A DNA stretch of 64,000 nucleotides. Origin: Podocnemis expansa. Lineage: Eukaryota; Chordata; Testudines; Podocnemididae. The translations under genes and the position numbers were made by a program. The notes below the pieces were generated by a model. That model searched no databases and was not told the DNA's origin. It worked only from the letters and a program-made list of their open reading frames with translations. Shown in pieces: positions 21,499-32,260 of the stretch. The stretch lies in contig ML681996.1 in assembly GCA_007922195.1 (NCBI GenBank), positions 23,952,932 to 24,016,931 of the forward strand, in the 5' to 3' direction. How positions within the stretch are numbered: position 1 is the stretch's first letter; each line of letters begins with the position of its first letter.

Positions 21499-24271
21499 TA
21501 CCTATGCGTATAAATTCTAAGACCCTAGGAGAGAAAACCCAGAAGGGAAGGGGTGAAGGAGGAGGACTGCTGTTACCCACTCTTTAACCCACGAACTGCA
21601 TGCCCGGGGATCTCTCCTGGGCAGGGAACTAACCAGGGTGTAAAGGGGAGCATGCCAGCAGTACCCTCTCCCCAACCCCAAACCACCTTAGAGCCTGTGG
21701 TTGGGTCGGGAAGTACCACCCTAGAACGTTGATCTGAACAAGCATACACCGCCATGAGGTGGCCCTTCTACACCAGGGTGGGTAAGAAAGCAGCTAGCTT
21801 TACCCCTCCTACCTGATGAAGCGAATGAGGGGAAGATTGCAGCTTCTTTCTAGCCTTAGCCCTAAGGGGAAGGACCTCAGGACAGTTGTGACAGCATACA
21901 CAGAGCTGTATGCACATGCAGCTTACATCATAGTTGCCTCATTTTTATGGCCCCCCACGAACCTCTGGAAGATTCTGCGGAGCTCCACTGAGGTTTGTAG
22001 GAGGAAAGTGGCTCCCTTCCCTCCCTTTCCACACAATGACCATTCTTGCCCCATATGCAATACCTTCAACTCATGGCTCACCAATCCATAGGGCAAATCT
22101 CATTTGTAGCCCCCAGGTCTATGGAGTGCATTGCTTCCTGCTGGTCCAACAGTCGGGCAGAAAGGGGTTTTCCCCTTTTTCTTCTTGACAGTTCAGCCCA
22201 CCACTGTCTTACCCCTCTCTAACTGTTCCTAATCAGGGCCCCTGGGTCCCTGATGGGAGGCCTGATGAGAACTCTGACCACATAAGAGAAGGGTGCCATT
22301 AGAGTCCTTAGGGCCATGAGCAGCTCCGGCTGATGCCAAGACTAGGAACTAGACTACACTTTCCCCTGGGGCTCTTCAAACCCAATGGCACGACCTACCA
22401 CTGCATGGTAGGATGATCGCTAATGTGGAAAGTCCCCCCCTTTTTTATGCGGGGAGGTGGAACCCACCCAAGCTGTGGTCGAGCAGGGCAAGATATGCCC
22501 CAGATGGTCTGCCCTAGTGGCACCCATCCACATTCTTTCCCTGGCAGGGACATCCTTAGCCTTCAGGAAGTGGCCCGAAGCCCTTCCACCAATCTAAACG
22601 AGCCTAGTCAACTGTTGGTAGTACAACTTGTGATGAGATTCCTCAGCACTCCTTGCTTTGTCTCCCCCTGCCCCCAACAATGGGCATAGGAGAACAGTGT
22701 CTTACCTCCATACCAAGGGGACCACTATGCCTCATGGGTCTCTTTGCACCATTTCCAATCCAGGATTACCCCATTTCCAACTGATTAGCAGAGCACAGAG
22801 TGGGGCTCATCAATGGAGACCACCTTCTTCCTGTGGAAGAGGGGACACATCCCTCCCCCAAACCCCCCTGACCTTCAGAATCCCTCAGTAACTAAAGGGG
22901 TGAGTACAGGCATCCTACTGTTGATCCCAGATTGGCTCAAGCGACTAACACTGGACACTGTGAACCCCCTTTTTTTCCAGCTTTAATTCACCACGTCCAA
23001 TGTGAGGTGGCTTGCCTAGTGCAAGAGATGCTTTCCATCTTACCATTCATAAGTCGGGGTAGGGGACCAATAACCGGTCACATAGGAGCTGTGTGCCTAC
23101 CGAGCACTGCTCAGCCGAGGGAAGTGGGCACAAACCGATAGCAAAGCAGCCTCCACTGGACCAGTGCCTATAAAGGTAGCTCCCTTTCTCCCTTGTTCCT
23201 TTTTCCAAAGAAAGGAGAAGAGGGAAAACCCGCAACTAGCCACCCAATCTACGTGAATGACTGCTAGGACATAGGATAGGGGACCCTTTTATCTCTCTAT
23301 CTGATGTATACCCATCCTCATTTGCAACCCTAGGAGACAGAGTAAAACAGGGTCTTTTTTTAACTACCCCTTTCCCTTTCTTCCCGCCTTCCCTCTCACC
23401 CTGTCCTCCTGGTCTAGCCCCCTTTCTTTTTCCAAAGGGGGTTTCAGGAGCTTTTCTGGAACTCAGAATGAGACTGTTTTAGGGAGAGCTTCACCCGCTG
23501 CTGCAATGGTTAGTAGGATGGGCTGTGCTGCTTGGTGGAGCCCACCTGCCCCCCCCCCCCAATAGCCATGACCACTTGGGCTCCATTGGATGTCCAGAGG
23601 CCCCTCCAGTCAGGTCTTACCAAGGCAGACAGGTCTCAAATCAGAGACTTCCCCCTTCAGATACCTATATGATATGGGAATGGCGGCCTCTGTATGGAGC
23701 CACCTCTCCTTTTTCTGTGGGTGACTTACCCACATCCTTCCCTACTAGAGCAGGATGCCCATCTCACTGGTGTGTCCTACCAGAATTCCTGATACAGAGA
23801 ACCGGATCAGAATATCATGTTAGAGGTTACTCAATCCAGACAATTTGTGATGGAGAGATCATGTCCTCTTTTCGGGACACTGCATCCATTTGCCACATTT
23901 GTGGGATAGTGGAATGCTGCTGGTTACAACGATTCCTTTGTGGGATCAGTTAATGATTCATAGTGAGAGCCACCGTAACGGATCAAGGTCACCCTCCTAC
24001 CAGAGCCTCAAGCTCTCCCAATAACATGGCAGATTACCTTTCGGGCATCCCTTGTGCAGGCCTTCTGCCAGGCAGATCTGCAGATCAATAGTCTGATCGC
24101 CAGTGCAGGCTTGACAACTCATCTTTCCATCACCCAACCATGATTGTGGGATGCCTCTTTGAGCATAGCTGTGCTGACGGCGGGGAAATATTAACTCCAC
24201 CCACCATCCAAGGTACAGCTAGTAGTCACCTCGAACTGAATGATGTGAGCAGGGCTTGAAGAAGAACAGTT

Positions 24272-24550
24272 GGTTACCTGTGTAACCGTCCTTCTTCTAG
24301 ATGGGCTGCTCACATACATTCAGATCCCTCCCTCCATCCCTACTACTTGGAGTTAGCAAAAAAGAAGGGATGAGGAGGATCAGGGTCGGGGTCATATATT
24401 TATACCCATGGGAATGGCCAGAAGGGGCATTGGCCTCTGACAGGCTAGGGCAAAAATTTTCCAGCCAATCATGCGCTGTGTCACGTAGACACCTAGAGCT
24501 CAATGCATATGAGCAGCCTATCTCGAAGAAGGACGGTTACACAGGTAACC
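24272..24550. repeat. Inverted repeat pair at the right end of the DIRS-like element
   Basis: The left arm (about 24272-24318) contains GGTTACCTGTGTAACCGTCC, TTCTTCTAGATGGGCTGCTC and ACATA. The right arm (about 24507-24550) is its near-perfect reverse complement, ending with GAAGAAGGACGGTTACACAG and GTAACC. About 190 bp separate them. Each arm also contains a small internal palindrome at GGTTAC...GTAACC. Such arms are expected in DIRS termini and allow a strong hairpin. Confidence 0.75.
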
Positions 24551-24552
24551 CA

Positions 24553-25388
24553 CCATTCTATGATAATGAAAACCTTCTGCTGCCCCCTTAAACATAGTCT
24601 GCAGGCCCCAGCAGTCCACACACCCCAGGTTGAAAGCCACTGTTCTAGGTAATGTCCACAATCAGCTGTTTATGTTCTCTTTGTGACCTTGATGTGACTA
24701 GATCTATATGTGTAAAAATACATGAGTTTGTAAAGGCCTGCTATAGATGAAATTGGCAGAGGCTTCATTTCCTCCTCTGCCAGTTGCAGGGAGAGGTGTC
24801 AGTCAGGTATGTTGGTTTTTCTGTCTTATCTTGCTGGATGTTCTAATGTGACAAGACACAAGAGACATAGAAGCTGATCCTAGGCCTGCATCTGTCCATG
24901 TGTACAGGTATGCTTATGCAGCACACTAAACCGAGGCTCTAATTCAGGTTCAAAGCAAGCCATTTACACAAAAGTTAGCCTGCCTCAGTCCAGAAACCCC
25001 TCCAGACTGAGGCCCATGGACCCTGCTGAAGGGTGGGGATAGATCAGAGCCCACATGTCTTGTAGTTGGATGCAGCTTAAGTCCAAGTTGCCAGATTCAA
25101 GTCTGGCAAGTCCACCAATGCTATCCCACAATCTCCTGGGACTGTGCTTCCTAGACCTTCAACTCCAAAACTTGCCACTCACTTCCCAGGAACAGGAAGC
25201 TGCCTTTTGGTTCAAATGCTGCTGCTCAATGTTTAAACCTTCATTTCCACATAGGCAGCTCAACTGGAAACCACAGTTAATGCCAATATATATTAGTTAT
25301 GGCCAGCAGTAAGAGGCAATTCTGCCAAAAGTTCATTGCTAGCTGGCCAGAGGGACACAGTCAGATTTTAGTGCTTTGCATGTTGCCA
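24553..25388. other. Unassigned DNA
   Basis: No gene or repeat recognised. An 85-codon frame at 25055-25312 has no domain. Confidence 0.45.
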
Positions 25389-25389
25389 A

Positions 25390-25527
25390 GTTCCAAAGAG
25401 GTAGCTGAATTAGTCTAGTTCAGCAAAACAAGCAAGGAGTCCTGTGGCACTTAAAGACCAACACATTTATTTATCACATGAGCTTTCAGATTCATTGCTC
25501 TTTAAGTGCCACAGGACTCCTAGTTTA
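25390..25527. repeat. Palindromic interspersed repeat, short internally deleted copy
   Basis: Starts GTTCCAAAGAGGTAGCTG, then AGCAAGGAGTCCTGTGGCAC and TAAAGACCAACACATTTATT. It ends with the inverted arm CTTTAAGTGCCACAGGACTC. The centre is mostly missing. Confidence 0.75.
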
Positions 25528-26006
25528 CCCAGATTTTAGTTCCCCTATGATGTGAAGTGAGCATGACACTAAACTTCAGGAGGAACGCACTGGGTCAGCC
25601 CAGTGATCCATCTAGCCCCATATCCTCTCTTTCACTTCAGCTAATGACAGATGCTTCACAGGGCATGAACAGAACAGGGCAATTGTCAAGTGATCCATCC
25701 TGTCATTTAGTCCCAGCATCTGACTGCCAGAGGCTTAGAGATATCCAGACCATGGATCATCTTAGCTAACAGCAGTCAATGGACCTATCCTTCACGAACT
25801 TATCTAATTCTTTTTTAACCCAGTTATATTTTGGTCTTCATAGCATCCCCTGGCAACAAGTTCCACAGGCTGACTGTGCGGTCTGTGAAGAAATACTTTC
25901 TTTTGTTTGTTTTAAAGCTGCTGCTTATTAATTTTGCTGGGAGACCCTGGGTTCTTGTGTTATGTGAAAGGGAAAACAACACTTCTTTATTTACTTTCTC
26001 CACACC

Positions 26007-26413
26007 CAGGATTGTCCTTGTGGTGGGGCGAGAGGGACGCTCGCCCCGGCCCCATGGTTCTGTGAGCCCAATGCTGTCCTGCCATGAGCTGAAGGCAGCG
26101 CGGGGGGGGGGGGGCAAAACCCAGCCCCTGCCTTTGGCCAGCCCACCTAGCCCCCACGATGGGGAACAGCTGAGCCAAGGGTGCAGCGGGCCAGCCAAGG
26201 TTGCACTCTGCTCTCCCACCCCTCCCTTGGGCTGGCTGTTCCTCCCTGGGGGTGGGGTGGGTAGGCCGGCTCAGAAGTGTGGTGGGAGAGCAGAGCCCGA
26301 CCCCTGGGCTGGCCAGCCCTGCCATCCCCCCAGCTTGGGGGGGGGTGAAGTTGGGGGTGGCCCCACAGAGACTGATTGGTCCAGGGTTCTGCAGCCCCCT
26401 AGGGATGGCCCTG
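26007..26413. mobile_element. Non-autonomous hAT element in CR1, first of two
   Basis: 407 bp, from CAGGATTGTCCTTG to AGGGATGGCCCTG, with a perfect 8-bp direct repeat TCCACACC (25999-26006 and 26414-26421). Termini are imperfect inverted repeats (CAGG..TGTCC / GGATGGCCCTG). The GC-rich interior includes twelve G at 26103-26114. It disrupts the CR1 sequence CTTTCTCCACACC/ATTCATGATG. The open frames of up to 249 codons across it result from few stops in GC-rich DNA. Confidence 0.85.
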
Positions 26414-26439
26414 TCCACACCATTCATGATGTTATAGAG

Positions 26440-26713
26440 CAGGGCTTAGCAGAACTGATGCCCAGCTATGAGTCAGTGGCACTGCCAGTTTTGGTGGCCA
26501 TGTGTGGCACAGAAGAAAAAAATAAAGCCACCAGCACCTTTTTCTCCACCACTGCAGCAAAAGCTACCCAATGCCACTGAAGGCACCTATGGCTTCTTTC
26601 TTTCTTTTGGTGCTGGTGGAGCCCCACCTATGAAGTACTGCAATACAGCTAGGTACCATTGTACCATTCCCAGGCACCATGGTGACCTGGCACTGGGGGT
26701 TTGTTGAGCCCTT
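26440..26713. mobile_element. Non-autonomous hAT element in CR1, second of two
   Basis: 274 bp, from CAGGGCTTAGCAGAA to TTTGTTGAGCCCTT (inverted ends, imperfect). Flanks TTATAGAG (26432-26439) and TTGTAGAC (26714-26721) agree at 6 of 8 positions, an aged target duplication. Only 18 bp of CR1 plus the target copies separate it from the previous hAT insert. It has no transposase frame. Confidence 0.7.
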
Positions 26714-27552
26714 TTGTAGACCCCTTAATCATTTCTTTTCTAAACAGAGGGGTTGAAGTCTTTTTAGTCTCTTCACTTATGGAAGTTATTCCAACCCCCG
26801 AGTCATTTTTGTTGCCCATTTCTGTACCTTTTCCAATTTTATGACATTGTTTTTGAGATGGGGTGACCAGAACTGCAGGCTATACTCAAGGTGTTGGGCT
26901 ACCATGGACTTGTATAGTAGGATTATGACATATTCTGTTTTATTATCTATCCCTTTCCTAATGATCCCTAATATTGTTAGTTTTGGCGGGGGGAAGTAGG
27001 CTTTTTTTTCTTTTTTCTTTTTTTTTTTGGCTGCTGCTGCTGCACACTGAGCAGATGTTTACAGAGAACTAGCTACAATGACTCCAAGATCTCTTTTTTT
27101 AATTGTAATAGCTAATTTAGAATTCATCATTGGAAAACAATCCCAACTATATATCCAAACTGTGCATCAATTGGCATTTATCTACGTTGCATTTCATCTA
27201 TCATTTTGTTTTCCAGTCACCCAATTTTGCGAGATCCCTTTATAACTCTTTGCAGTCTGCTTTGGACTTATCTAGAATAGGTTTCTGTTATCTGTAAGCT
27301 TTGCCATGGTTTATCCCTCATCCAAATCATTTATGAATACGCTGAACAGCACTATGAGCCCCAGTACAGATCCATGTGAGGACCCTGGTATTCATCACTC
27401 TCCATTGTGAAAGCTGATCATTTATTCCTACCCTTAGGTTCATACCTTTTAGCAAGTTACTGATCCATGAGGGACTTTCCCTCTTATCTCACATCTCCTT
27501 ACTTTGCTTAAGAGCCATTGATGAGGGACTTTTTCAAATACTGAGAGCGTCC

Positions 27553-27701
27553 CGCTTCAAAGCATCTGACGAAGTGGGATATTCTCCCACAAAAGCTCAT
27601 AAATCTGTTAGTCTTTAAGTGCCACAAGACTCCTTGCTTTTTTTTTTTGTTTGCTTGTTTTTTTTTGTTTTACTAGACTAACACGGCTGCCTCTTTGGAA
27701 C
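27553..27701. repeat. Palindromic interspersed repeat, right half
   Basis: CTTCAAAGCATCTGACGAAG, GATATTCTCCCACAAAAGCT, then AAGTGCCACAAGACTCCTTG and CTAACACGGCTGCCTCTTTG. It holds two T-rich expansions. It lies immediately beyond the truncated end of the CR1 copy, as the half-copy at 19.9 kb does. Confidence 0.75.
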
Positions 27702-28236
27702 TATATCTACAGGATTATCTTTGTTTACATGTTTGTTCACACCCTCAAGGTAATTTTTTAGGATTCTTTATCATGTGTATAAAATAGCATCTGAACAACT
27801 GGCATTGAAAATTTGAACAGCAAATCAATGCATAGAGTGGATCAAGTGGCTGAAGACAGAATAGTTCAGAGTCAAGGACACTAGTGGGGGGGTCTAGTAA
27901 CTACCCATCCTCCTGCATGTTTTACGAGGAATTTGACCTGATAGTGGGAACTGCACCAAGCTTCCAATGGTTTATGACATTGCCAAACTGGGAAGGTGAC
28001 CTTACCAGCTCCCCATCACAGGCACTACTGGAGAAGAGCTAGTTTCCAGATGAATGGCAAGAAGTGACCCTGGAACTCAAGATGGCAACCAAAAGGGCTA
28101 TGCTACTGAATCAGTCAAACCACACTCCATACCCAGAAATCCTATTCAGCAATGGCATTAGGAAGTAGCCTGTGGCATGACTCATGCTGGATCCTGTAAT
28201 GGAATGCTAACCTCTATTACACTGTTCAGCTACTAA
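27702..28236. other. Unassigned DNA
   Basis: No gene or repeat recognised. Confidence 0.4.
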
Positions 28237-29258
28237 AGCTATGTCTACATCAGTCAAACTTAGTTCAGACTTGTTAGTCCAAACTAAGAAGTTCGAGCTT
28301 AGTTAAAACTAACCCGATGTTAATTCTAACTAACCTCACGCTTCTAAGTTCAAACTAACTGCGCATTCTAGTTCAAACTAATGCTTAGCTTGAAGTAGAA
28401 CATGTAGCAAGTTTGAACTAAGCAGCTTTGGTCAGACTTCTTAAGTACAAACTAAGCATTAGTCCTGGTCCACATCGCGCCTAGTTCGAACTAAAGTTCA
28501 AACTAAGCACTTAAGTCTGGACTTAGTGCCGGTGCTTATTGGTTTGAACTAAGCATTCCTTAGTTAGAACTAAGAAATTTCCTGGTTCAGACTAGGGAGA
28601 GCTTAGTGTGGCCTGTGAGATATTTAGACCAACTGGCAGCTACAGAATAGAGGAAGGAAGGTATATAAGCCACAAGGATGTTGAAGGCTGTGTACCATGG
28701 TGATTGGTCAGGGTACTGCAGCATGATTGGGAGCACCTGAGTTCAATTAAGAAGCAGCCACATGCATAATAAAAAGCCTCCCTGGCCAAACAGAGGCTGC
28801 ACAAACTGGGGAAGTAGCAGGAAAGAAGTGCTGTGCTCTGGAAACTTCTAGGAGAATTACTGAAGAAGAGAAGAGAAGGGAAGAGACAAATAACAGAAGA
28901 TGAATCCTAAAGGTACAGAGGAGGAGGGAGAAGAGAAACCCAGGGGAAAGTGCTGCAGAACTGAGACTTGTCTGGCAGCACATACCTGCCTATCTTAGGG
29001 CCCCTGGGCTGGGACCCAGAGTAGAGGGGGGGCCCGGGTCCCCAAACCCTCCCTTCCTCCTCCAGAGGGGAAACCAGAGGGTGGGGCACTCAAAGGTGGA
29101 AGAAGGAGGCATGGAAGCCATCCTGACCCCCCCCCTGAGACAAACAGAGCACGAGACCCAGCACCAGGAAGTACCACTAGTACACCACAGGCCACGGACT
29201 AAATTAGTCCAGACTAAGCCTCCTTAGTCTGAACTAATTTGCCAGTGTCAACGTACCC
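28237..29258. mobile_element. Harbinger-like MITE, copy 4, split by an LTR-like insert
   Basis: The left part (28237-28613) starts AGCTATGTCTACATCAG and is packed with AGTTCAAACTAA-type palindromes. The right part (29190-29258) ends with GAACTAATTTGCCAGTGTCA and ACGTACCC. The order matches MITE copy 1 (4079-4444) across the junction: TTAGTGTGGCC before the insert, then GGCCACGGACTAAATTAGTC after it. Termini are mutated and no clear flanking duplication remains, so this is an older copy. Confidence 0.7.
28614..29189. mobile_element. Solo-LTR-like insertion in a MITE
   Basis: 576 bp beginning TGTGAG and ending CACCACA, with a 4-bp direct repeat GGCC (28610-28613, 29190-29193). TG...CA ends plus a short duplication are typical of LTRs. 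Inside, on the plus strand, are TATATAA (28662-28668) and AATAAA (28768-28773), in the order expected for a promoter and polyadenylation signal. No internal retroviral sequence adjoins it, so a solo LTR left by recombination is the simplest reading. The class (gypsy or endogenous retrovirus) is not determined. Confidence 0.55.
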
Positions 29259-29559
29259 TGGGTGTCACCTTGACATGCTTTATCTGATCTGGTCTTAGAG
29301 TGAGCAATTACAATAAAGGGTCTTACAATGAACACATTTCTGGAGTATTTCTCTGAGAAGGAAGCTCTGCAGCCAGTTCATATCTAGTACAAAAGACTGA
29401 CCTGCTAATAGATGCCTGCAACATGCCATGTACAAGAAGCACATGACATGGTGTCAAAAGTAAACTAGTGCCAGAAGAAAACAAAAACAGAAGGAAGCAG
29501 CAACAAAGGTTGCAAGATCAATCTCATCAACATGTCACTCTTCAACACCCCAGACAACT

Positions 29560-30290
29560 TAATTTTTGATAGACCTACAGAATAGAGGAAGAGGAAACAT
29601 TTTTGCATTGTAAACAAACTCCACAAGGAAACTGGAGACATCCTGGTATGCTCTTCAGTTTATACCATGCAAGATGGGCAGAGCTTATCTTTAATTCTTT
29701 GGACTTTAAAGAAGACAGCCACAAAGATGACTATGAAAGGGTTCTGACTATGTCTAATGTATACTTTATTGCTCAGAGAAATATGGTTTAGGAAAATGTG
29801 ATCTTTCTCTTGAGAATTCAGGAACCAAGAGCAAATACTGAATGTTGTACAAGAACTCTGCATCCTTGGTTGAAAAAATGTAATTTTGATAGTGCAAAAC
29901 ATGAAAATATCAGAGACAGGCTGATTATTGGGTTAACAGACAAGAATTTTTCACATCTACTACAAAACAACAAACTTAACCCTACACAGAGTTATTCAAA
30001 ATAGCAAAGCAGTTTGAGCTATTAAAACAGCTAAACCAAGAGCAACTTGCCAAACCTAAAAAAAGATGACAGTAGCTTAGAAACTATAAACAGGTACTTG
30101 AGCGCTAAAAAAGCCTTGAGACTATGAGGAAATGTTAGCCAAACTACAAAGCCTTTCAGAATAAGCATACAAAATGTGGAAATTTTCACAGTTCAAGACA
30201 TGTGCCCCGCTAAAGGTAAAGTATATAATAAATGCACAAAACATGGACATTTTGCAGCTATTTGCTATGCTAAGGCAGTGAGAGCCCTAA
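29560..30290 (+). pseudogene. Gypsy gag remnant with altered zinc knuckle
   Basis: Readable pieces: DYERVLTMSNVYFIAQRN, then KKCNFDSAKHENIRDRLIIG with LTDKNFSHLL, in the order of capsid regions of vertebrate gypsy gag proteins. The nucleocapsid end reads CPAKGKVYNKCTKHGHFAAI followed by Cys (from 30203). The CCHC zinc knuckle keeps C..H..C spacing, but the first cysteine of the CX2C pair is replaced by tyrosine (YNKC). Several stops and shifts break the frame. Gag would assemble the element's particles. Confidence 0.65.
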
Positions 30291-30291
30291 C

Positions 30292-30476
30292 CAATGTTCC
30301 CTCTAACTACTCATACTGTGTGCGCAAACAATTTCTTTGTGTGCGCAAAAGACATTTCTTTGTGAGCATCAATATTAGCACTATTGAATTCTTCTGTGCG
30401 CACTTTATTTTGTTGTGTGCACAGGTTTCATGACCTGTGTGTGCGCGCACACGCGCAAAGCTTAGAGGGAACAGTG
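30292..30476 (-). mobile_element. Short hAT element, inside gypsy
   Basis: 185 bp with ends CAATGTTCCCTCTAA and TTAGAGGGAACAGTG, flanked by the perfect 8-bp repeat GCCCTAAC (30284-30291, 30477-30484). Its interior is rich in TGTGCGC/GCGCACA repeats. It is nearly the same as the 186-bp element at 58719-58904, in opposite orientation. No coding capacity. Confidence 0.9.
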
Positions 30477-30694
30477 GCCCTAACTACAGTTAGAAGCACA
30501 GACAATCATGAGTGATTATTCTGAGATTTATCACATATCATGACACAAAGACTGCTTGGAGAGTCAAAATGAATATTCAGGGATAGACCACTGACTTGAA
30601 AATTGACTCAAAAGGCAGAGCAGGTGTGCCCATCATCACAGATGGAACTTCAGCTAACCTTCAACCCCTCCCAGGGCTGAAATCATCTGACACA

Positions 30695-30914
30695 GACTTG
30701 ACTAGCCAGTGGTTAAAGTATAATTTGAAGGGCCCCAGAACCTTCCTAATCTCTGGGCCCCCTTCCTGTATTGTCCAGGGCCCATTCATGCATGTGCAGG
30801 CCCCATTTTTCTAGGTTCTGGAATCTGGGCCCCAGAAATCTGGCCCATCAGATTTGCAGGCCCTGGAACTGTGTTCGGGGGGTCCGGCTTACTTTAACTC
30901 CTGATTAGCCCTAG
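30695..30914. mobile_element. Probable hAT-type insert, weak boundaries
   Basis: GTGGTTAAAGTATAATTTGA (about 30710-30729) and its counterpart TACTTTAACTCCTGATTAGC (30891-30910) are imperfect inverted repeats around a CCC/GGG-rich core containing repeated GGGCCCC and GGCCC units. It lies between the protease-like and later pol-like pieces of the gypsy fossil. I could not identify a convincing 8-bp duplication. Confidence 0.45.
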
Positions 30915-31299
30915 AAATATTCCAAACCACGGGGATCAGTTTATCACAGAGACAGTTTATAAAATACAAAAGTTCTGCATCCTGAGCCCATGTGAACAGA
31001 AAATCAAAGACCAACAACCTTCTCACCCACAGTAGGGAAGCCATGATGGGCCTACTAAGAAAAGTGGAAGACTTAAAAGGATTTGATGAAACTGGACTCT
31101 TTTAAAGGTGATCCAGTATAAATGAACTTGAGACTATGACGAACCATATGATATATGACCACCTCTACCAGACAGATCTTGGAAGAGACTTGCTGCAGAT
31201 TCATGCAAATTTAAGGGACATCATTATTTTATAGTGGATCACAGAGGGAAAGTATATAGAAATAGTGGTGGACGAGGCAGAATAACATGGCTGCCTGAC

Positions 31300-32260
31300 G
31301 CCTGAGCTCTGAGGAGATAACACAGCAATCTGCATCCATCAACCCCAAGCCCTACTCAACTTCCCCCAAAAACATATCAGAGTTGCAGAGGAGGAATACC
31401 CTAAGGAAATCTAAACATTTTTTAAAATACCTCACAGCGGAGAAACCTCTCAGATCCCAAGTGAGCTCATGGCAGCCAAAGCAGATGGAAATACCAGAGC
31501 TGAAGAAATCAAATGGGTACTAAAGCAGACATTCTGAAGTTGATCTTTGAGTTTAAGACCATGAGAGATGATTTGATGACCAAGCTATGTGAAGAAGGAA
31601 GTTGCTGACTTCGAAGAGAGAGTCATAATGCTAGAGACTGGCCAAAGAGAAGCAAGAGAGAGAGGAAAGAGCTGCAGAGCCCCATGGCAATGATGGAGCA
31701 AAGGGTGAGATGCAGCTTATAATCAGATGATATAAAAAACAGATCAAGAAGAAACAAACTGAGATTTAAGAGACTGCCTGAAAATGCTAAAGGAGGAAAC
31801 CCAATCCAATATGTAAAAACTGTAATTGTGGAGTTGTTACATCTGAGCTCTCTGAAAGAAATACAAATAGAAAGAGCATACAGAGTGCTGCTCCCCTGAC
31901 CTGGGCCTCAATAATAATAAACCCAGAGACCTTGCTGATTATCAGCAGAAAAAAATTAATTATTAAAAAAAACCAGAGAGCAAGCAGAGTTCAAGCTGCA
32001 AATTTTCCATGATCTCTCAGCCCCATCTTTAAAAACAAAAAACAAAACAAAAAAAGAGAGAGCTAGGGGAATTTACACAAGCACGCAGGAGAGCATATAT
32101 CCATTCCCATTTAAACTCTGATTCAGCTTCTGAAAAAATAATCAATTTTATACAATGACTAAACAAAGAACTAAACAATACACTTCAGTAATGTGGGACT
32201 GAAATCCAAATTTCAGACGTACAAGAAAACTCTCTGAAGGTAATACCACAGATAAACTGC
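31300..32260 (+). pseudogene. L1-like LINE ORF1 remnant
   Basis: Readable in pieces on the plus strand: MAAKADGNTRAEEIKW, then FEERVIMLETGQREA (coiled-coil-like), LRFKRLPENAKGG (31759-31797), IQIERAYRV (31861-31887) and, after a shift, a piece equivalent to the 'xIxIxxDLSxxT' segment near 31990-32030. The order of coiled coil, 'NNLRxxGLPE' and 'IERAHR' is that of L1/Tx1-clade ORF1 RNA-binding proteins. Many stops and frameshifts. No matching ORF2 follows; a hAT element begins 320 bp downstream. Confidence 0.6.

Larger units (their letters stand above)
20320..24552 (+). mobile_element. Decayed DIRS-like (tyrosine-recombinase) retroelement
   Basis: The left part holds a gag-like frame and the right end holds an inverted repeat pair. 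Between them lies C-rich sequence with many stops, in which I find no intact RT, RNase H or tyrosine recombinase. A short string NNMADYLSG (24020-24046) resembles the RNase H-end 'N-LADxLS' motif of such elements. GGTTACCTGTGTAACC (24274-24289) and the arm ending in GTTACACAGGTAACC (24536-24550) fit the inverted termini expected of DIRS elements. The left terminus was not found, so the 5' part is probably truncated. An LTR element of another class cannot be excluded. Confidence 0.6.
25565..27545 (-). mobile_element. CR1-family LINE, long diverged copy carrying two hAT inserts
   Basis: The minus-strand copy begins with the 3' UTR (CACTGGGTCAGCCCAGTGAT and later CAATTGTCAAGTGATCCATC). It then passes through RT C-terminal sequence (TDRTVSLWNLLPGDAMK, about 25830-25880). 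Further upstream come sequence equivalent to YSLQFWSPH (about 26860-26885) and the central RT up to about 27545. Two DNA transposons (26007-26413, 26440-26713) interrupt it. A T-rich expansion (27001-27029) also disturbs it. Frames are broken throughout. Same subfamily as the copy at 2085-3395. Confidence 0.88.
29259..31265 (+). mobile_element. Ty3/gypsy retroelement fossil
   Basis: The probable LTR end (AATAAA at 29312-29317) is followed by a primer-site-like ATGGTGTCAAAAGT near 29448-29462. Then come gag (about 29560-30290), protease-like sequence (about 30535-30670) and, after further loss, an integrase-like piece (about 31150-31265). Reverse transcriptase and RNase H are missing between these blocks. 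Two hAT-type inserts (30292-30476 and about 30695-30910) interrupt it. Stops and frameshifts are frequent; nothing could be translated as a functional protein. Confidence 0.65.

Noticed and set aside
25831..26580. A 249-codon plus-strand open frame
   Set aside because: It runs antisense through CR1 and then across two GC-rich hAT inserts. It has no domain and overlaps minus-strand frames; few stop codons in GC-rich DNA explain it.
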